From an uncultured Acidobacteriaceae bacterium (GTDB lineage: Bacteria; Acidobacteriota; Terriglobia; Terriglobales; Acidobacteriaceae), in assembly GCA_903828675.1 (NCBI GenBank), contig CAIKND010000092.1:1-64000 (forward strand): a stretch of DNA of 64,000 nt, given 5' to 3'. Below are positions 17,578-27,238 of the stretch, piece after piece. The notes below the pieces were generated by a model that searched no databases, was not told the origin of the DNA, and was given only the letters and a program-made list of their open reading frames with translations. Numbering within the stretch: position 1 is the stretch's first letter; the number at the start of each line of letters is the position of its first letter. A program made the translations under genes and the position numbers.

Positions 17578-19551
17578 ATGACTATCGCAAACGAGAGCGA
17601 GACAACGAAGGTTTTGGCCACCACACCTGTAACGACCGTCCACCAGAGTCCGGCCGGCGAGTTTAACAGCAAGCCCACTTCTCAGCATGATGGCGAGCAT
17701 GGTTTTGAAGTTGCCGACCTGCTTCGCGTCCTCTTCGTGGCACTAGCGGCTGCAGCCGTTTGGTTTCACGTTTGGGAACCGTTTCACCGAATCAGTTTGA
17801 TCGGAGTGGCAGCCGCGCTAATCGGCGGTTATCCCATCTTTAAAGAGGCATTTGAGAACATCGTCGAACGACGCATGACGATGGAGCTCTCGATGACGAT
17901 CGCGCTCGTCTCGGCACTTGCCATCGGCGAGTTCTTCACAGCGTTGGTCATTACTGCCTTTGTGCTCGCCGCCGAAATCCTCGAAGGGCTGACCGTGGGC
18001 CGAGGCCGGCGCGCCATTCGGGACATGCTCGACTTCCTCCCGCAGACGGCCAGCGTGGTCAGGGATGGCCAGACCGTCGAAGTACCGACGCAGAGCATCC
18101 TGCCTGGCGAGATCGTACTCATTCGGCCGGGTAGTAGGATTCCCGTGGATGGCGAAGTGGTCAGCGGTCACTCGTATGTTGAGCAGGCCACGATTACCGG
18201 CGAAGCAATGCCGAGCGAGAAGAATAGCGGCAACGAGGTCTATGCAGGCACGATCAACCAGACGGGCGTTCTTCAGGTTCGCGCCGATCGTCTAGGAAAG
18301 GACACCGCCTTCGGCAAGATCATTGAGGCGGTTGAGAACGCGGAGCATTCCCGAGCGCCCATTCAAAAGATGGCGGACCGGCTTGCCGGTTATCTGGTCT
18401 ATTTTGCGCTGGGAGCTGCTGTTCTCACCTTCATCATTACGCACAATATCCGTTCGACAATCTCCGTCATCATTGTGGCTGGTGCATGTGGCATCGCAGC
18501 GGGGACTCCACTTGCGATTCTTGGCGCCATTGGTCGCGCCGCAAAGCTCGGATCGATCATCAAAGGCGGAATCTATCTTGAGGCTTTGGGACAACTGAAT
18601 ACGGTCTTCCTCGACAAAACTGGAACCCTCACCTTCGGCATTCCGCTTGTTGCCGAAGTCAATCCGGCGCCTGGCGTAACCGAGAGTTCGCTCCTTGAAG
18701 CGGCCGCCAATGCTGAAAGCAGTTCGGAGCATCCGGTAGGTCGAGCGATTGTTCGACTCGCGGAGCAGAGGAACATTCCTGTCTCCCAACCAGCTCATTT
18801 CGAATACCGGATTGGGCGGGGAGTCCTGGCCAATGTGGAGGGCGAGGAAACTGTTGCCGGCAATCGGCCGCTCTTCGCGGAATTGGGCCTGACGCTGCCC
18901 GAACGCGCCGCCGCCGAGGGCACGGAGATCTTTGTTGCACGCAATGGAAAATACATTGGATCGGTGGTCGTGGCGGATCAGTTGCGGCCTGGCTCCGCTT
19001 CAGCCGTGAAGGCCCTCCAGGAGTTGAATATCGATGTCGTCTTACTGACAGGAGATACCCGGCAAACGGCGCAAGCCGTAGCCGGCCATCTTGGCATCCG
19101 CAATGTTCATGCTGAGCTTCTTCCCGAGCAAAAAACCCGCCAGATCGCGGAACAGGTGCGCGAAGGGCGAGTGGTGGCCATGCTCGGCGACGGCATCAAC
19201 GACGCGCCCGCGCTGAGTGAAGCCACGGTTGGCGTGGCCATGGGTGCGGGAACCGATGTCGCCCGCGAAAGTGCGGATGTAGTGCTGATCGGCAACGACC
19301 TCATGAAATTCGTTGAAACCGTTCGCGTGGCCAGAAGCTGCCGCGGCATTATCCTTCAGAATTTTTACGGCACTCTCATCGTCGATACCATCGGCATCGG
19401 CTTGGCCGCGGCTGGTTATCTCAACCCGCTGCTGGCGGCCTTCATCCACGTTTCCTCCGAATTAACCTTCATTTTGAATTCGACGCGTCTTCTTCCATCC
19501 CGAGCAGTCAAGGGAAAGCCCATTTCCGCAGCTATTGAAACTTCCCAGTAG
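17578..19551 (+). CDS. P1B-type heavy-metal ATPase with atypical membrane motif
   Basis: 657 residues. Core motifs: TITGEAMPSEK (actuator), phosphorylated Asp 346 in FLDKTGTLTFG, SSEHPVGRA (the P1B His-Pro pair), LLTGDTRQTA and MLGDGINDAPAL. There is no N-terminal CxxC metal domain; the N-terminus has only a short His/Glu stretch (HDGEHG). In helix 6 the usual CPC/SPC is replaced by AC304GIAAGTP, keeping the second Cys and the distal TP but losing the proline. The substrate is therefore not predictable; export of a divalent metal or copper from the cytoplasm is likely. The CsoR/RcnR relic just upstream supports a metal-resistance role and suggests it has lost its regulator. Confidence 0.88.
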   Translation: MTIANESETTKVLATTPVTTVHQSPAGEFNSKPTSQHDGEHGFEVADLLRVLFVALAAAAVWFHVWEPFHRISLIGVAAALIGGYPIFKEAFENIVERRMTMELSMTIALVSALAIGEFFTALVITAFVLAAEILEGLTVGRGRRAIRDMLDFLPQTASVVRDGQTVEVPTQSILPGEIVLIRPGSRIPVDGEVVSGHSYVEQATITGEAMPSEKNSGNEVYAGTINQTGVLQVRADRLGKDTAFGKIIEAVENAEHSRAPIQKMADRLAGYLVYFALGAAVLTFIITHNIRSTISVIIVAGACGIAAGTPLAILGAIGRAAKLGSIIKGGIYLEALGQLNTVFLDKTGTLTFGIPLVAEVNPAPGVTESSLLEAAANAESSSEHPVGRAIVRLAEQRNIPVSQPAHFEYRIGRGVLANVEGEETVAGNRPLFAELGLTLPERAAAEGTEIFVARNGKYIGSVVVADQLRPGSASAVKALQELNIDVVLLTGDTRQTAQAVAGHLGIRNVHAELLPEQKTRQIAEQVREGRVVAMLGDGINDAPALSEATVGVAMGAGTDVARESADVVLIGNDLMKFVETVRVARSCRGIILQNFYGTLIVDTIGIGLAAAGYLNPLLAAFIHVSSELTFILNSTRLLPSRAVKGKPISAAIETSQ

Positions 19552-19753
19552 CGTTCGATCAACGAGATCCAGACTCCCGGAAAGCAAGGTCAGGCCGGCG
19601 ATCCATCAATGTGCGGTCCTACAAGCTTGAGAACTGCGGCGCCTGCTCACGGTGCAGGGAAACTACACCTATAGCCACTGCATCGATGAGGTATCGAATG
19701 GCGGCCTGCTGGCTTTCTCCAGCCTCAGCATACTTTCGCCCCTGAAGGATGGT

Positions 19754-21514
19754 TCATTGAGGCTCCGGTGACCCGTTGCGGTCGATGCCGTATGCATCAA
19801 GCACCGCCGAAAGTGTAATGACGCCTTCAAGCTTGTGAATGTCGGCTCGGTTGACGACCGGCAAAGCGTCAAGATGGTACTTGCTCAGCCGGTCGAGCGC
19901 CAGATGGAGGGCGTGATCCGTGTGCAGGTGGAGCACATGGAAAGTCTCCACGATAGTTGCCAGCGGCTGCTCTCTCCTACCATCCACAAAGGCGCGTTCA
20001 AGGATCTTCCTGTTCAGGATGCCGAGAAAGTAGCCTTTGTCGGCTACAGGCCAGTTCCGGAGCTTACTCGAGCGAGTTTGTTCAATGGCATCCTCAACGC
20101 GCATTTGCCCTGGCAGTATCTGCGGAGACTTCTGCATCACCAGCGCTACGGTGCGCTGATTGACATCGTCCTGAGTGCTGCAACTGGGCAGATGAATGCC
20201 ATCCTGATGAGCCAATGCCTCGTAGATTGGCTGTTTCTGAAAGCGAGAAGAGATAAACAGGCTGGTCATGTTTGCAATCATCAGCGGCACAATGACTGCG
20301 TAATCCCGCGTCATTTCAAAGATCATCAACACCGATGTCATGGGAGCGCGTACGATGCCCGCGAAGAGCGCACCCATGCCCACCAGCGCATAAGCGCCTG
20401 GAGTCGCAGTGTATCCCGGCAACAATCCATGGGCCACGGTGCCGACCGCGCCTCCCAGCATGGCGCCGAGGAAGAGGCTCGGCCCGAAGATGCCACCGGC
20501 GTTTCCAGAAGCATAGCTGACTGTGACGCCAAAGAGCTTGAGGACCACGAGCAGCAGCATTAACTTGAGCGCCATCGTTCCATTCAAGGCGCTACCCACA
20601 TAGGTATACCCAACACCCAAAACCTGGGGAACAATCCAGCCCATTAACCCTACCGTCACGCCGCCCACCACGGGATGCCACCAGCGCGTGCTCTTGGGCA
20701 AATGCAGGAAGAACTTACGCATTTCCAAAAGCAGCCGGGTGAATGCTACGGACAGAAACCCGCCGGCAATGCCCAAGAGTGCATAGATGGCAAGCTCTAG
20801 CGGATGCACCAACGTGTACTGCGGTACCTGAAACAGCGGGTTATTGCCTAGTAGGAGGCGCAAAACCGCCCAGGATGTGGCGGAAGCAATCACCACCGCG
20901 CCTAGGACCGGCGCGTGCATATCGCCCATCACCTCTTCGAGCGAAAACAACACGGCCGCCATCGGGGTATTGAATGCCGCCGCGATGGCGGCGGCCGCGC
21001 CGACAGGAATGAGGGCCTTGACCTTTTCGGGACGCAATCGCAACCAGCGACCTAGGACCGAGGCGATTCCCGCACCGACCTGAACGGATGGTCCCTCTCG
21101 GCCGAGCGGAATACCGCTCGCCAAAGTCGTCGCCGTGCAGAAGAACTTGCCCAGGACTGTGCGGAGGGAAATGAAGCCATCCCGTGCAAACAGGGCTGCC
21201 TTGGTTTGAGGAACGCCGCTGCCCCTGGCGTTGGGAAAATAACGGTAGAGCAGTACGCCCATGGTAAGCGACCCTGCCACCGGCACCAGCACGCGCCTCC
21301 AGGCAGCGCTGCCGACGGGATAGAGGCGCATTCCCAACCGCTCCGTCACCACGATAAAGGCAACTACCGCAAGTCCGGTTAACGCCCCAATCGTCAACGA
21401 CAGTAGGAGAAAAACCTGTTCCTCGCGTTGTTGAAGGTGGGCAATCAAACGGGACCGCAAAAACGTCAGCCATCCGATTCTCGGTAGCCTCTCGGCGGTA
21501 GGTGTAGATGCCAT
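19754..21514 (-). CDS. ClC-family chloride channel/antiporter with CBS pair
   Basis: 586 residues. The ClC selectivity-filter motifs are present: GSGVPQTKAA, then GIPLGREGPSVQVGAGIAS (gating Glu in GREGP), and GNAGGIFGPSLFLGAMLGG. About ten membrane segments are followed by a C-terminal pair of CBS domains (from about residue 430; ILPGQMRVEDAIEQTRSS and LHLALDRLSKYHLDALPVV), which usually sense adenine nucleotides. It would move chloride, possibly in exchange for protons, and so help acid tolerance together with the NhaP antiporter nearby. It reads on the minus strand, convergent with the ATPase, with a gap of 200 bases that shows no gene. Confidence 0.92.
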   Translation of the reverse strand: MASTPTAERLPRIGWLTFLRSRLIAHLQQREEQVFLLLSLTIGALTGLAVVAFIVVTERLGMRLYPVGSAAWRRVLVPVAGSLTMGVLLYRYFPNARGSGVPQTKAALFARDGFISLRTVLGKFFCTATTLASGIPLGREGPSVQVGAGIASVLGRWLRLRPEKVKALIPVGAAAAIAAAFNTPMAAVLFSLEEVMGDMHAPVLGAVVIASATSWAVLRLLLGNNPLFQVPQYTLVHPLELAIYALLGIAGGFLSVAFTRLLLEMRKFFLHLPKSTRWWHPVVGGVTVGLMGWIVPQVLGVGYTYVGSALNGTMALKLMLLLVVLKLFGVTVSYASGNAGGIFGPSLFLGAMLGGAVGTVAHGLLPGYTATPGAYALVGMGALFAGIVRAPMTSVLMIFEMTRDYAVIVPLMIANMTSLFISSRFQKQPIYEALAHQDGIHLPSCSTQDDVNQRTVALVMQKSPQILPGQMRVEDAIEQTRSSKLRNWPVADKGYFLGILNRKILERAFVDGRREQPLATIVETFHVLHLHTDHALHLALDRLSKYHLDALPVVNRADIHKLEGVITLSAVLDAYGIDRNGSPEPQ

Positions 21515-21908
21515 GAAGACAGTTTACGCGAATGGCATCTCACGCCTCGCTTGACGAAAACCAATTCCCTGAAGGGAATCCCAATGTAGTCGAAGAAGAA
21601 TCGGAGGAGTAGACAGGCTCGGGGATCGGCGTTCCCAAAGCACAAAATCCGTCGGCCAAACTTCAAGGCGCGATTGAAAGGTTGCTGCACGATTACATGG
21701 CAAATGCAAAAGCGGCAGCGTTTGTCAGAATCGTTGCGCCCTGGGATGGACGGCGAATCTCAGCATAGGTGCTGGTTGAACGATACGGCGGTAGGGAATG
21801 AAGATTGTCATTTCCGATACGGAAGTTGCACACCGAACTCTGGCCCGCGCACTGGCCTCAGTTCGGTGCCCATGTGGAAATATGCTGACCCTCGCGCGGC
21901 CGGCATCC
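21515..21908. other. Intergenic region with no recognisable gene
   Basis: About 390 bases between the small membrane relic and the ClC gene start. Open frames on both strands are short and overlapping, with no family resemblance. The ClC promoter should be here but I cannot place it. Confidence 0.4.
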
Positions 21909-22210
21909 TTATAGCTTCTTGCGGAGGTATCCGAAAACAACATACCCAGCCAATGCTGATATTGCAGCGATTGTGAAAGTCGTTCGAATGAAGATAATGT
22001 TTAAGGCAAGAGATTGCCCTTTCCCTCTCCACTCGTGGAGATGAATTCTCCCATTAAACGAGTTGAATAGAGCAAGAAAACTAGAAGTTCGACTCCAACC
22101 ACAGCTCTCCAGAGCGGGGCAAAACGCAATCGATATTGAGGGAAGGTCTCCATGTATGAATGATTACGGCAACTCAGAGAAAGCACGCGCAATGGCGACT
22201 CGGCTTCCAA
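21909..22210 (-). pseudogene. Small two-helix membrane protein, apparently frameshifted
   Basis: From 22210 the frame reads METFPQYRLRFAPLWRAV and a first hydrophobic helix (VVGVELLVFLLYSTRLMG), then stops at 22001-22003. In the next frame, from about 22001 to 21909, a second clear helix with a positively charged end appears (FTIAAISALAGYVVFGYLRKKL then stop). Together they look like one roughly 100-residue two-helix protein broken by a single-base shift; two unrelated overlapping frames are the alternative. It starts 9 bases after the antiporter stop on the same strand, so it was probably cotranscribed. No family recognised. Confidence 0.35.
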
Positions 22211-22218
22211 AGGAAAGC

Positions 22219-23403
22219 CTAACTTCCAGGAATCTCTCCCATTCTGCGAAGAAAGGGAACCATCGTCAATCCTTGCACAAAAACGGAGAATGCAACCACG
22301 GCAAAACTGATCGTAATGATCTCTTCGCGCAGTGGAATCTCTGGTGGAAGGCCAAGGGCAAGCGCGAGCGCCAGCGCTCCTCGCAGTCCGCCCCAGAAAA
22401 GGACATTTTGATGCTTTGCCGTAACGCGAAGTGCACTACGCGAGAAGAGAAGGCAGCAAGGGTAGATTGCAACCGCGCGGCCGAATGTTACCAATGCAAT
22501 CGCTGTCACTGCAGGGAGCCATATCGCCACAAAATTCTGATGAGCTTCGTGCATCCCAATCAGAAGGAATATCAGGGAATTTGAGACAAAGGCTGCGTAT
22601 TCCCAGAATGTCTGTACGGATTCCTTTCCACCTTCCGAGATGCCTCCCAGAGACTTGAAATTGCTCATCACTAGTCCTGCGGTGATTGTTGCCAACACGC
22701 CGGATAGCCCGAAGTCATCAGCGAGCAGGAACGATCCATACGCCGCGACCGTGGTGAATGTAATCTCCACGAGATGGTCTTCCGTTCGGCCAGTGAGCAA
22801 AAGGGCTCCAAGCGCAACAGCCCCGCCGCAGAGTATGCCACCTCCAATTGTCTTCAAGAGCATCGCGGCGATCTCAACCGATGAGATTTGTTGTCCCGCA
22901 GCAACCGCGATAACAACACCGAAGGCGACTGCCGCCGTACCGTCGTTGAGCAGGCTCTCCGCCTCGACCAACACCAGCAGACGCCCATGCGCCTTCGCTT
23001 CCTTGAAGGTCGCAATTACAGAAACGGGATCGGTAGCGGCGATCAGAACGCCAAACACCAGTGCGGCAATCCATTGCCAGCGCATCAGGAAGTGCATTCC
23101 CATTGCCGTGACGCAGGCTGAAAGTACGACGCCGAGGGTAGCCAGCACCAGAATGACTGGAGAATTTCGCCGAAGCTGGTTCCAGGGAACGTAGAACGCA
23201 GCCTGAAATAAAAGTGGCGGAAGCAACACTGTAAAGAGGAGGTCCTTGGTAAGGCTAACCTTGGGTGCAAACGGCAAAGCAGCGAGCGCAATTCCAGCGA
23301 CAACCAATCCAACACTGTAAGGGAGTCGTAGTCTTCTGGTCAGCATCGCTACTACAGCCGCGATTAGGAGCAGAAGCGTTCCGGCTTGAAAAGTGATCTC
23401 CAT
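22219..23403 (-). CDS. NhaP-type Na+(K+)/H+ antiporter, CPA1 family
   Basis: 394 residues with about twelve membrane segments. Family motifs are ATDPVSVIATFKE (the ion-binding helix) and VEAESLLNDGTAAVAF, followed by GGLRGALALALALGLP in the C-terminal half. It would exchange protons for Na+ or K+ across the inner membrane. The protein stops soon after the last helix (LRRMGEIPGS), without the long cytoplasmic tail of some homologues. A decayed copy of its C-terminal quarter lies at 16826-17152. The ATG at 23401-23403 starts right in the first helix. Confidence 0.9.
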   Translation of the reverse strand: MEITFQAGTLLLLIAAVVAMLTRRLRLPYSVGLVVAGIALAALPFAPKVSLTKDLLFTVLLPPLLFQAAFYVPWNQLRRNSPVILVLATLGVVLSACVTAMGMHFLMRWQWIAALVFGVLIAATDPVSVIATFKEAKAHGRLLVLVEAESLLNDGTAAVAFGVVIAVAAGQQISSVEIAAMLLKTIGGGILCGGAVALGALLLTGRTEDHLVEITFTTVAAYGSFLLADDFGLSGVLATITAGLVMSNFKSLGGISEGGKESVQTFWEYAAFVSNSLIFLLIGMHEAHQNFVAIWLPAVTAIALVTFGRAVAIYPCCLLFSRSALRVTAKHQNVLFWGGLRGALALALALGLPPEIPLREEIITISFAVVAFSVFVQGLTMVPFLRRMGEIPGS

Positions 23404-23917
23404 GCCCTACATTCTTCCCTCTGCTGTTTCGACCGCATTCCACTGGGCGGCCGATCGCCGGCGGTCTACCTGGTGTTGACTCGATGGATGCATGATACCA
23501 AGGAACGCACAAGTGGCAGCAGAACCACATCTCAAGCCTGCCGAACTCACCGGGTTCGAATTTGCAGCGCACCCGATGAAGTCTTCGTCTATCTGGTAGT
23601 ATGCTAACTCTTCAATTCGGTCAGTTTTCTTTGGCATTTCTCCGAAACGCCCGGATTCCGATGAATCGCAGTACCGCCTCCCGCCGGACTCTACTACGCG
23701 GTCCAGAAGGTCCGCACCTCAATTTTCTGTCACTTCAACCGGTTTCCGGCGGAGGCGCAAAGCAAGTCTGAGATGTCAGAGACGATTTTTTAAATCATTG
23801 TGCAAGATGTGCGACCGGAGCGAAACCATCAGGTTCCGGATGGCCGCTACGTCAATATCTCTGTCGGTCAAAGTTCATGGGCAGGCGATTAGCGGCCTGC
23901 CCGAAGGTGCTTGTCCG
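23404..23917. other. Intergenic region with no recognisable gene
   Basis: About 510 bases between the NhaP start and the 3' end of the next receptor gene on the same strand. It contains only short frames without known motifs and no clear tRNA fold. The NhaP promoter must be in its left part. Confidence 0.4.
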
Positions 23918-26596
23918 CTAGAAATTGAAGGTAATCTTCGCCGTCAGCGCACGCGGGGTGACATAGTGCGTTCCGCTGAAGGTGGAGAGGAAGTTGTAGA
24001 GCGCGTACTTATCGGTGATGTTGATGGCTGTAAAGTTGAAGTCCACTTTGTTGTGGTCAGTGCGGAAAATGTTCTGCTGGCCGACGGAGAGGTCGAACAG
24101 GTTGCGCGGCGCGATACGCGGCGGGTTCTTGTCGTCGTTCTCGGTTCCGGGGGCAGGGATGCTGACCAGTGATGACGAGTACTGTGAAGGTGCGCAGGAC
24201 TGGAAGCCAGCCGTGCGGGTAGCGACCACTCCGTTGCAAGTGAGGCCTGCCTCAGCCTGCTGATCGAACGTGAGACCGCTCAGGTCGACAGGGGTTGTAG
24301 TGTCGGCGGCGAAGGGCACCGAGCCCGCCACGAGGCCGGAGTCGTAGCGCCAGTTGCCTCCTGCCCAGGGGCCGCGCTTGCCGATCTGGTACTGAACGTG
24401 GGTGGTCTGATTGAACTTTTCGTCGTGATCGATGCGGAAAGGTTGACCACCGGTCTGTGGGGCTGCTCCTGCTCCGGCGGACTGTGGCGGGAAGAAACGT
24501 GCAGCGACTGAAGACGCAACTAAATAGGCGCTGAAGTTATGGAATTCAGGAATGTCGGCATGCAGCGCATAGCCCGGAATCTTGGAGTTATGCCAATCGA
24601 TAGGGAAAAAGATTGGAGTGTTGCCAAGCACGCCGAAGTCGAAGGCATTGTGCGTGTACTTCCAGATGTATTCGCCGCTAACCATTGCCCACTTGCCGAA
24701 AGCCTGCTGAAATCCGGCATGAAACTCGTTGCGATAACCGGGATCGAGCGTACCGGAAACGCCCGAGGTGCAATTGAGAAGCGGCGACAGCACGTTGTTC
24801 GAGCATCCGGTGCTGGAGAGGACAAGGTTCTCATTGAACGGCGTTTCGAGGGTACGCGCGTAGGAAACGCGGAGCACGGTTTTGGATGGCTTCACGCTAT
24901 AGGAAATGCCGACTCGCGGTTCGGTCTGGTTTGCACCCGTGAGGCCGCTATAAACATCTTCGCGAAGTCCGAGATTGAAGTCCCAGTTACCAGCTTTGAT
25001 TTCGTCTTGGGCGTAGAGCGCGAGTTCCTTCACATCCGCGTGGCCAAAGTAATTGTAATAGCTTCCGCCGCGCGTGAAGTCATACGGCGCAAGGACATTG
25101 AGGTAATTGGGATTCTGGCCGGCCGCGCCGCCCGGGCACTGAGACTGATTCGTGTAGCCTGGCAACGGGTTTTCGCTCAAGTCTACGCAGGGTGCGTTAT
25201 AAGTGGCATCGACGACGCCCAGGTTGTCGCGCTCGCGGAGGAAAGTCTGTCCGTACTGCGCGCCGACCTTGATGTTATGTATCCCCCTCACGTAAGAGAT
25301 GTCAGAGTGGACGGCGGTGTTGGTGAGGGTACGATTCTGGGAGATGGACGAAGTTTGAAGGTTGGCAGGGCCCAGGTCGGCGAGAGGATTGCTGCTGGGA
25401 TAGTAGTTGTAGTTGTCCCGCCGGACGAAGGCGCCAAGGTTGAAGACCATGTCATTGCCGATGATCCGCGTATAGGTGGGCGAGATGTTGAAAGTTCCGA
25501 TTTTGGAGTGCTGGTCGGTATTACCCACATTGCCAAAGACTGGGTTGGCGCTGGTGCCGCCACCAACCGCGTTCTGCACGTTCAGGTTGTCGTAGTTGTT
25601 GGGAGTCTGAAACCAGGAGCGGCTGTAATTCAGATCAAGATGAATCGAGTCCATCGGCGTGAAGTTGTAGTCCACGCGGTCAAATACATTTTGCTCGTTG
25701 CCCTTGTCGTGGAAGACCGTGAACTCCGGCGGATCGAGAAAGCGCCCGGTATTCAAACCGTCGACCTCGATAAAGTTGCCCCATTTCTTGCCGCCGTAGG
25801 ACAGATCGACCGCGCCTGTCGCTGACCCGAAGGCGCCATAGGAACTGCTGATGCTGCCGGTGGGTTTGGTAACCCCTTGGCCGGAGCGCGTGGTGGCCAC
25901 AATCACGAGGCTGGTCTTGTCGCCGTACTCGGCCGGCGGGGCACCGGAGATGACTTGAATCGACTGGATCGAGTTGGATGGCAACTGATTGGAGAAAACC
26001 TTGCTCTGCTGGTCGGTGATTGACTGGCCATCGACGGAAAACGAGTTTGACGCGTGATCGCCAAGGCCGTGAAATAGCCCGTTCGAGTCGGCCGCGACGC
26101 CGGGCGTGGTCTGGGTAACCAACGAGCTTAGCGTGGATGACTGGCTCTCCATCGGCACCTTGATGAACATGTCGCGGTCAACATCGGTGTGGAATGTAGG
26201 GTCGGTTTCAACCAGGTCGCCTGTTGACTCTACAGTTACAGTCTGAGACGCGCCTGCAATCTTGAGGACCAGTTTGAGACTGGTACCGACCACCGACTGA
26301 ATACCCAAAGTCTGGCTCAGCGGAGCAAAGCCGTCGGCCGAGACTCTGATGCGGTAGGTATTGAACGGCACGTTAGAGAATTCAAACTCACCCAGCGAAT
26401 TGGTGGCTGAACTGCGGTCGAATCCACTCACTTGGTTGGTCAAGTGGACAGCGGCGCCGGGAACCACGGAGCCGGTCGGATCCGTGACGGTGCCGCGCAC
26501 GATGCCGGCATTGCCCTGAGCGTATGCGCAGTGCGCCGCCAGGAACAGAAGAAGGAAGGAGAGAAAGTAAGAAATGGTGCCGCGTGGGTGCGACAT
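23918..26596 (-). CDS. TonB-dependent receptor with carboxypeptidase-regulatory-like domain
   Basis: About 892 residues from ATG 26594-26596, which has CGGAGG upstream; an earlier in-frame ATG at 26689 adds 31 residues with no signal-peptide character and is less likely. Signal peptide (SYFLSFLLLFLAAHCAYAQ), regulatory-like fold (GIVRGTVTDPTGSVVPGA), plug with VDGQSITDQQSKVFSNQLP, and barrel ending in LTAKITFNF. It lies downstream of the 760-residue receptor and a small DUF2946-like gene on the same strand, which suggests one transcript. The barrel gives no substrate clue; metal or chelate uptake is inferred from neighbours only. Confidence 0.88.
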   Translation of the reverse strand: MSHPRGTISYFLSFLLLFLAAHCAYAQGNAGIVRGTVTDPTGSVVPGAAVHLTNQVSGFDRSSATNSLGEFEFSNVPFNTYRIRVSADGFAPLSQTLGIQSVVGTSLKLVLKIAGASQTVTVESTGDLVETDPTFHTDVDRDMFIKVPMESQSSTLSSLVTQTTPGVAADSNGLFHGLGDHASNSFSVDGQSITDQQSKVFSNQLPSNSIQSIQVISGAPPAEYGDKTSLVIVATTRSGQGVTKPTGSISSSYGAFGSATGAVDLSYGGKKWGNFIEVDGLNTGRFLDPPEFTVFHDKGNEQNVFDRVDYNFTPMDSIHLDLNYSRSWFQTPNNYDNLNVQNAVGGGTSANPVFGNVGNTDQHSKIGTFNISPTYTRIIGNDMVFNLGAFVRRDNYNYYPSSNPLADLGPANLQTSSISQNRTLTNTAVHSDISYVRGIHNIKVGAQYGQTFLRERDNLGVVDATYNAPCVDLSENPLPGYTNQSQCPGGAAGQNPNYLNVLAPYDFTRGGSYYNYFGHADVKELALYAQDEIKAGNWDFNLGLREDVYSGLTGANQTEPRVGISYSVKPSKTVLRVSYARTLETPFNENLVLSSTGCSNNVLSPLLNCTSGVSGTLDPGYRNEFHAGFQQAFGKWAMVSGEYIWKYTHNAFDFGVLGNTPIFFPIDWHNSKIPGYALHADIPEFHNFSAYLVASSVAARFFPPQSAGAGAAPQTGGQPFRIDHDEKFNQTTHVQYQIGKRGPWAGGNWRYDSGLVAGSVPFAADTTTPVDLSGLTFDQQAEAGLTCNGVVATRTAGFQSCAPSQYSSSLVSIPAPGTENDDKNPPRIAPRNLFDLSVGQQNIFRTDHNKVDFNFTAINITDKYALYNFLSTFSGTHYVTPRALTAKITFNF

Positions 26597-26786
26597 AAGA
26601 AGCCTCCGAATTTTGGCTGATCGATGTGGGGAAGCACGCCGTGGCACAAATAGCCGCGACCTCATCAATGGGAGAGAACATCTTTCCATTTCGTGCTCAA
26701 TCTGTAGGAATACGAATTACTCTTACCCGCCCAAGGATGCGGCGGGTAAAAGTAATCAGACTGAAAGTCGAAAATGGATTGATGTG

Positions 26787-27101
26787 CTAGCAGCCGGCTG
26801 GAGGAGGGCGAGTAAAGAGGGTGGGATGCCAGTATCGGACAATCGCGCGAACTTCAAGCAGTTTCGGCGCCTGGGTCCCAATCCTGATCAGGACTACTGT
26901 GGTTGCCAAGGCCGTAACGGGTGCCACCGAGTGCATCATGATGCACAGGGGGCAGCGATCGATATCTCCCACGGCGGAATGCGCATCCGCTACATGGACA
27001 ACCGCCAGCAGCATCAGCAAAACCAGGCACACCACAATCGCCAGCCGCAAAGCACTTGGCCTTCGGCGATCGTCTCGTAAGTGTGTCAGAATTGCAGTCA
27101 A
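26787..27101 (-). CDS. Small exported Cys/His protein, DUF2946-like
   Basis: 104 residues: a basic N-terminus (ILTHLRDDRRRPSALRLA), one signal/membrane helix (VVCLVLLMLLAVVHVADA), a CPLCIMMHSVAPV motif and a C-terminal FTRPPPAGC. CPxC with a nearby His and a proline-rich end are features of DUF2946-type small proteins often encoded beside metal-linked TBDR genes. Probably periplasmic, with a possible metal-binding or redox pair of cysteines. It sits between two receptor genes, 138 bases after the upstream receptor stop. The link to the CCR..HHC family elsewhere in the window is by context, not sequence. Confidence 0.65.
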   Translation of the reverse strand: MTAILTHLRDDRRRPSALRLAIVVCLVLLMLLAVVHVADAHSAVGDIDRCPLCIMMHSVAPVTALATTVVLIRIGTQAPKLLEVRAIVRYWHPTLFTRPPPAGC

Positions 27102-27238
27102 CGCAACATCCTAAACAAAATGATACACAGAATTTGGGCGTAGGGGAACACTCGGGGCTTCCCAGCAAGCGCTCTGATCCCGGATCAGAGACATGAGGAT
27201 CCCACAGCAACATTTAGACGCAAATGCCTCATCGCCGT

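Noticed and set aside
24539..25825. 428-codon open frame on the plus strand
   Set aside because: Antisense to the receptor at 23918-26596 and without recognisable domains.
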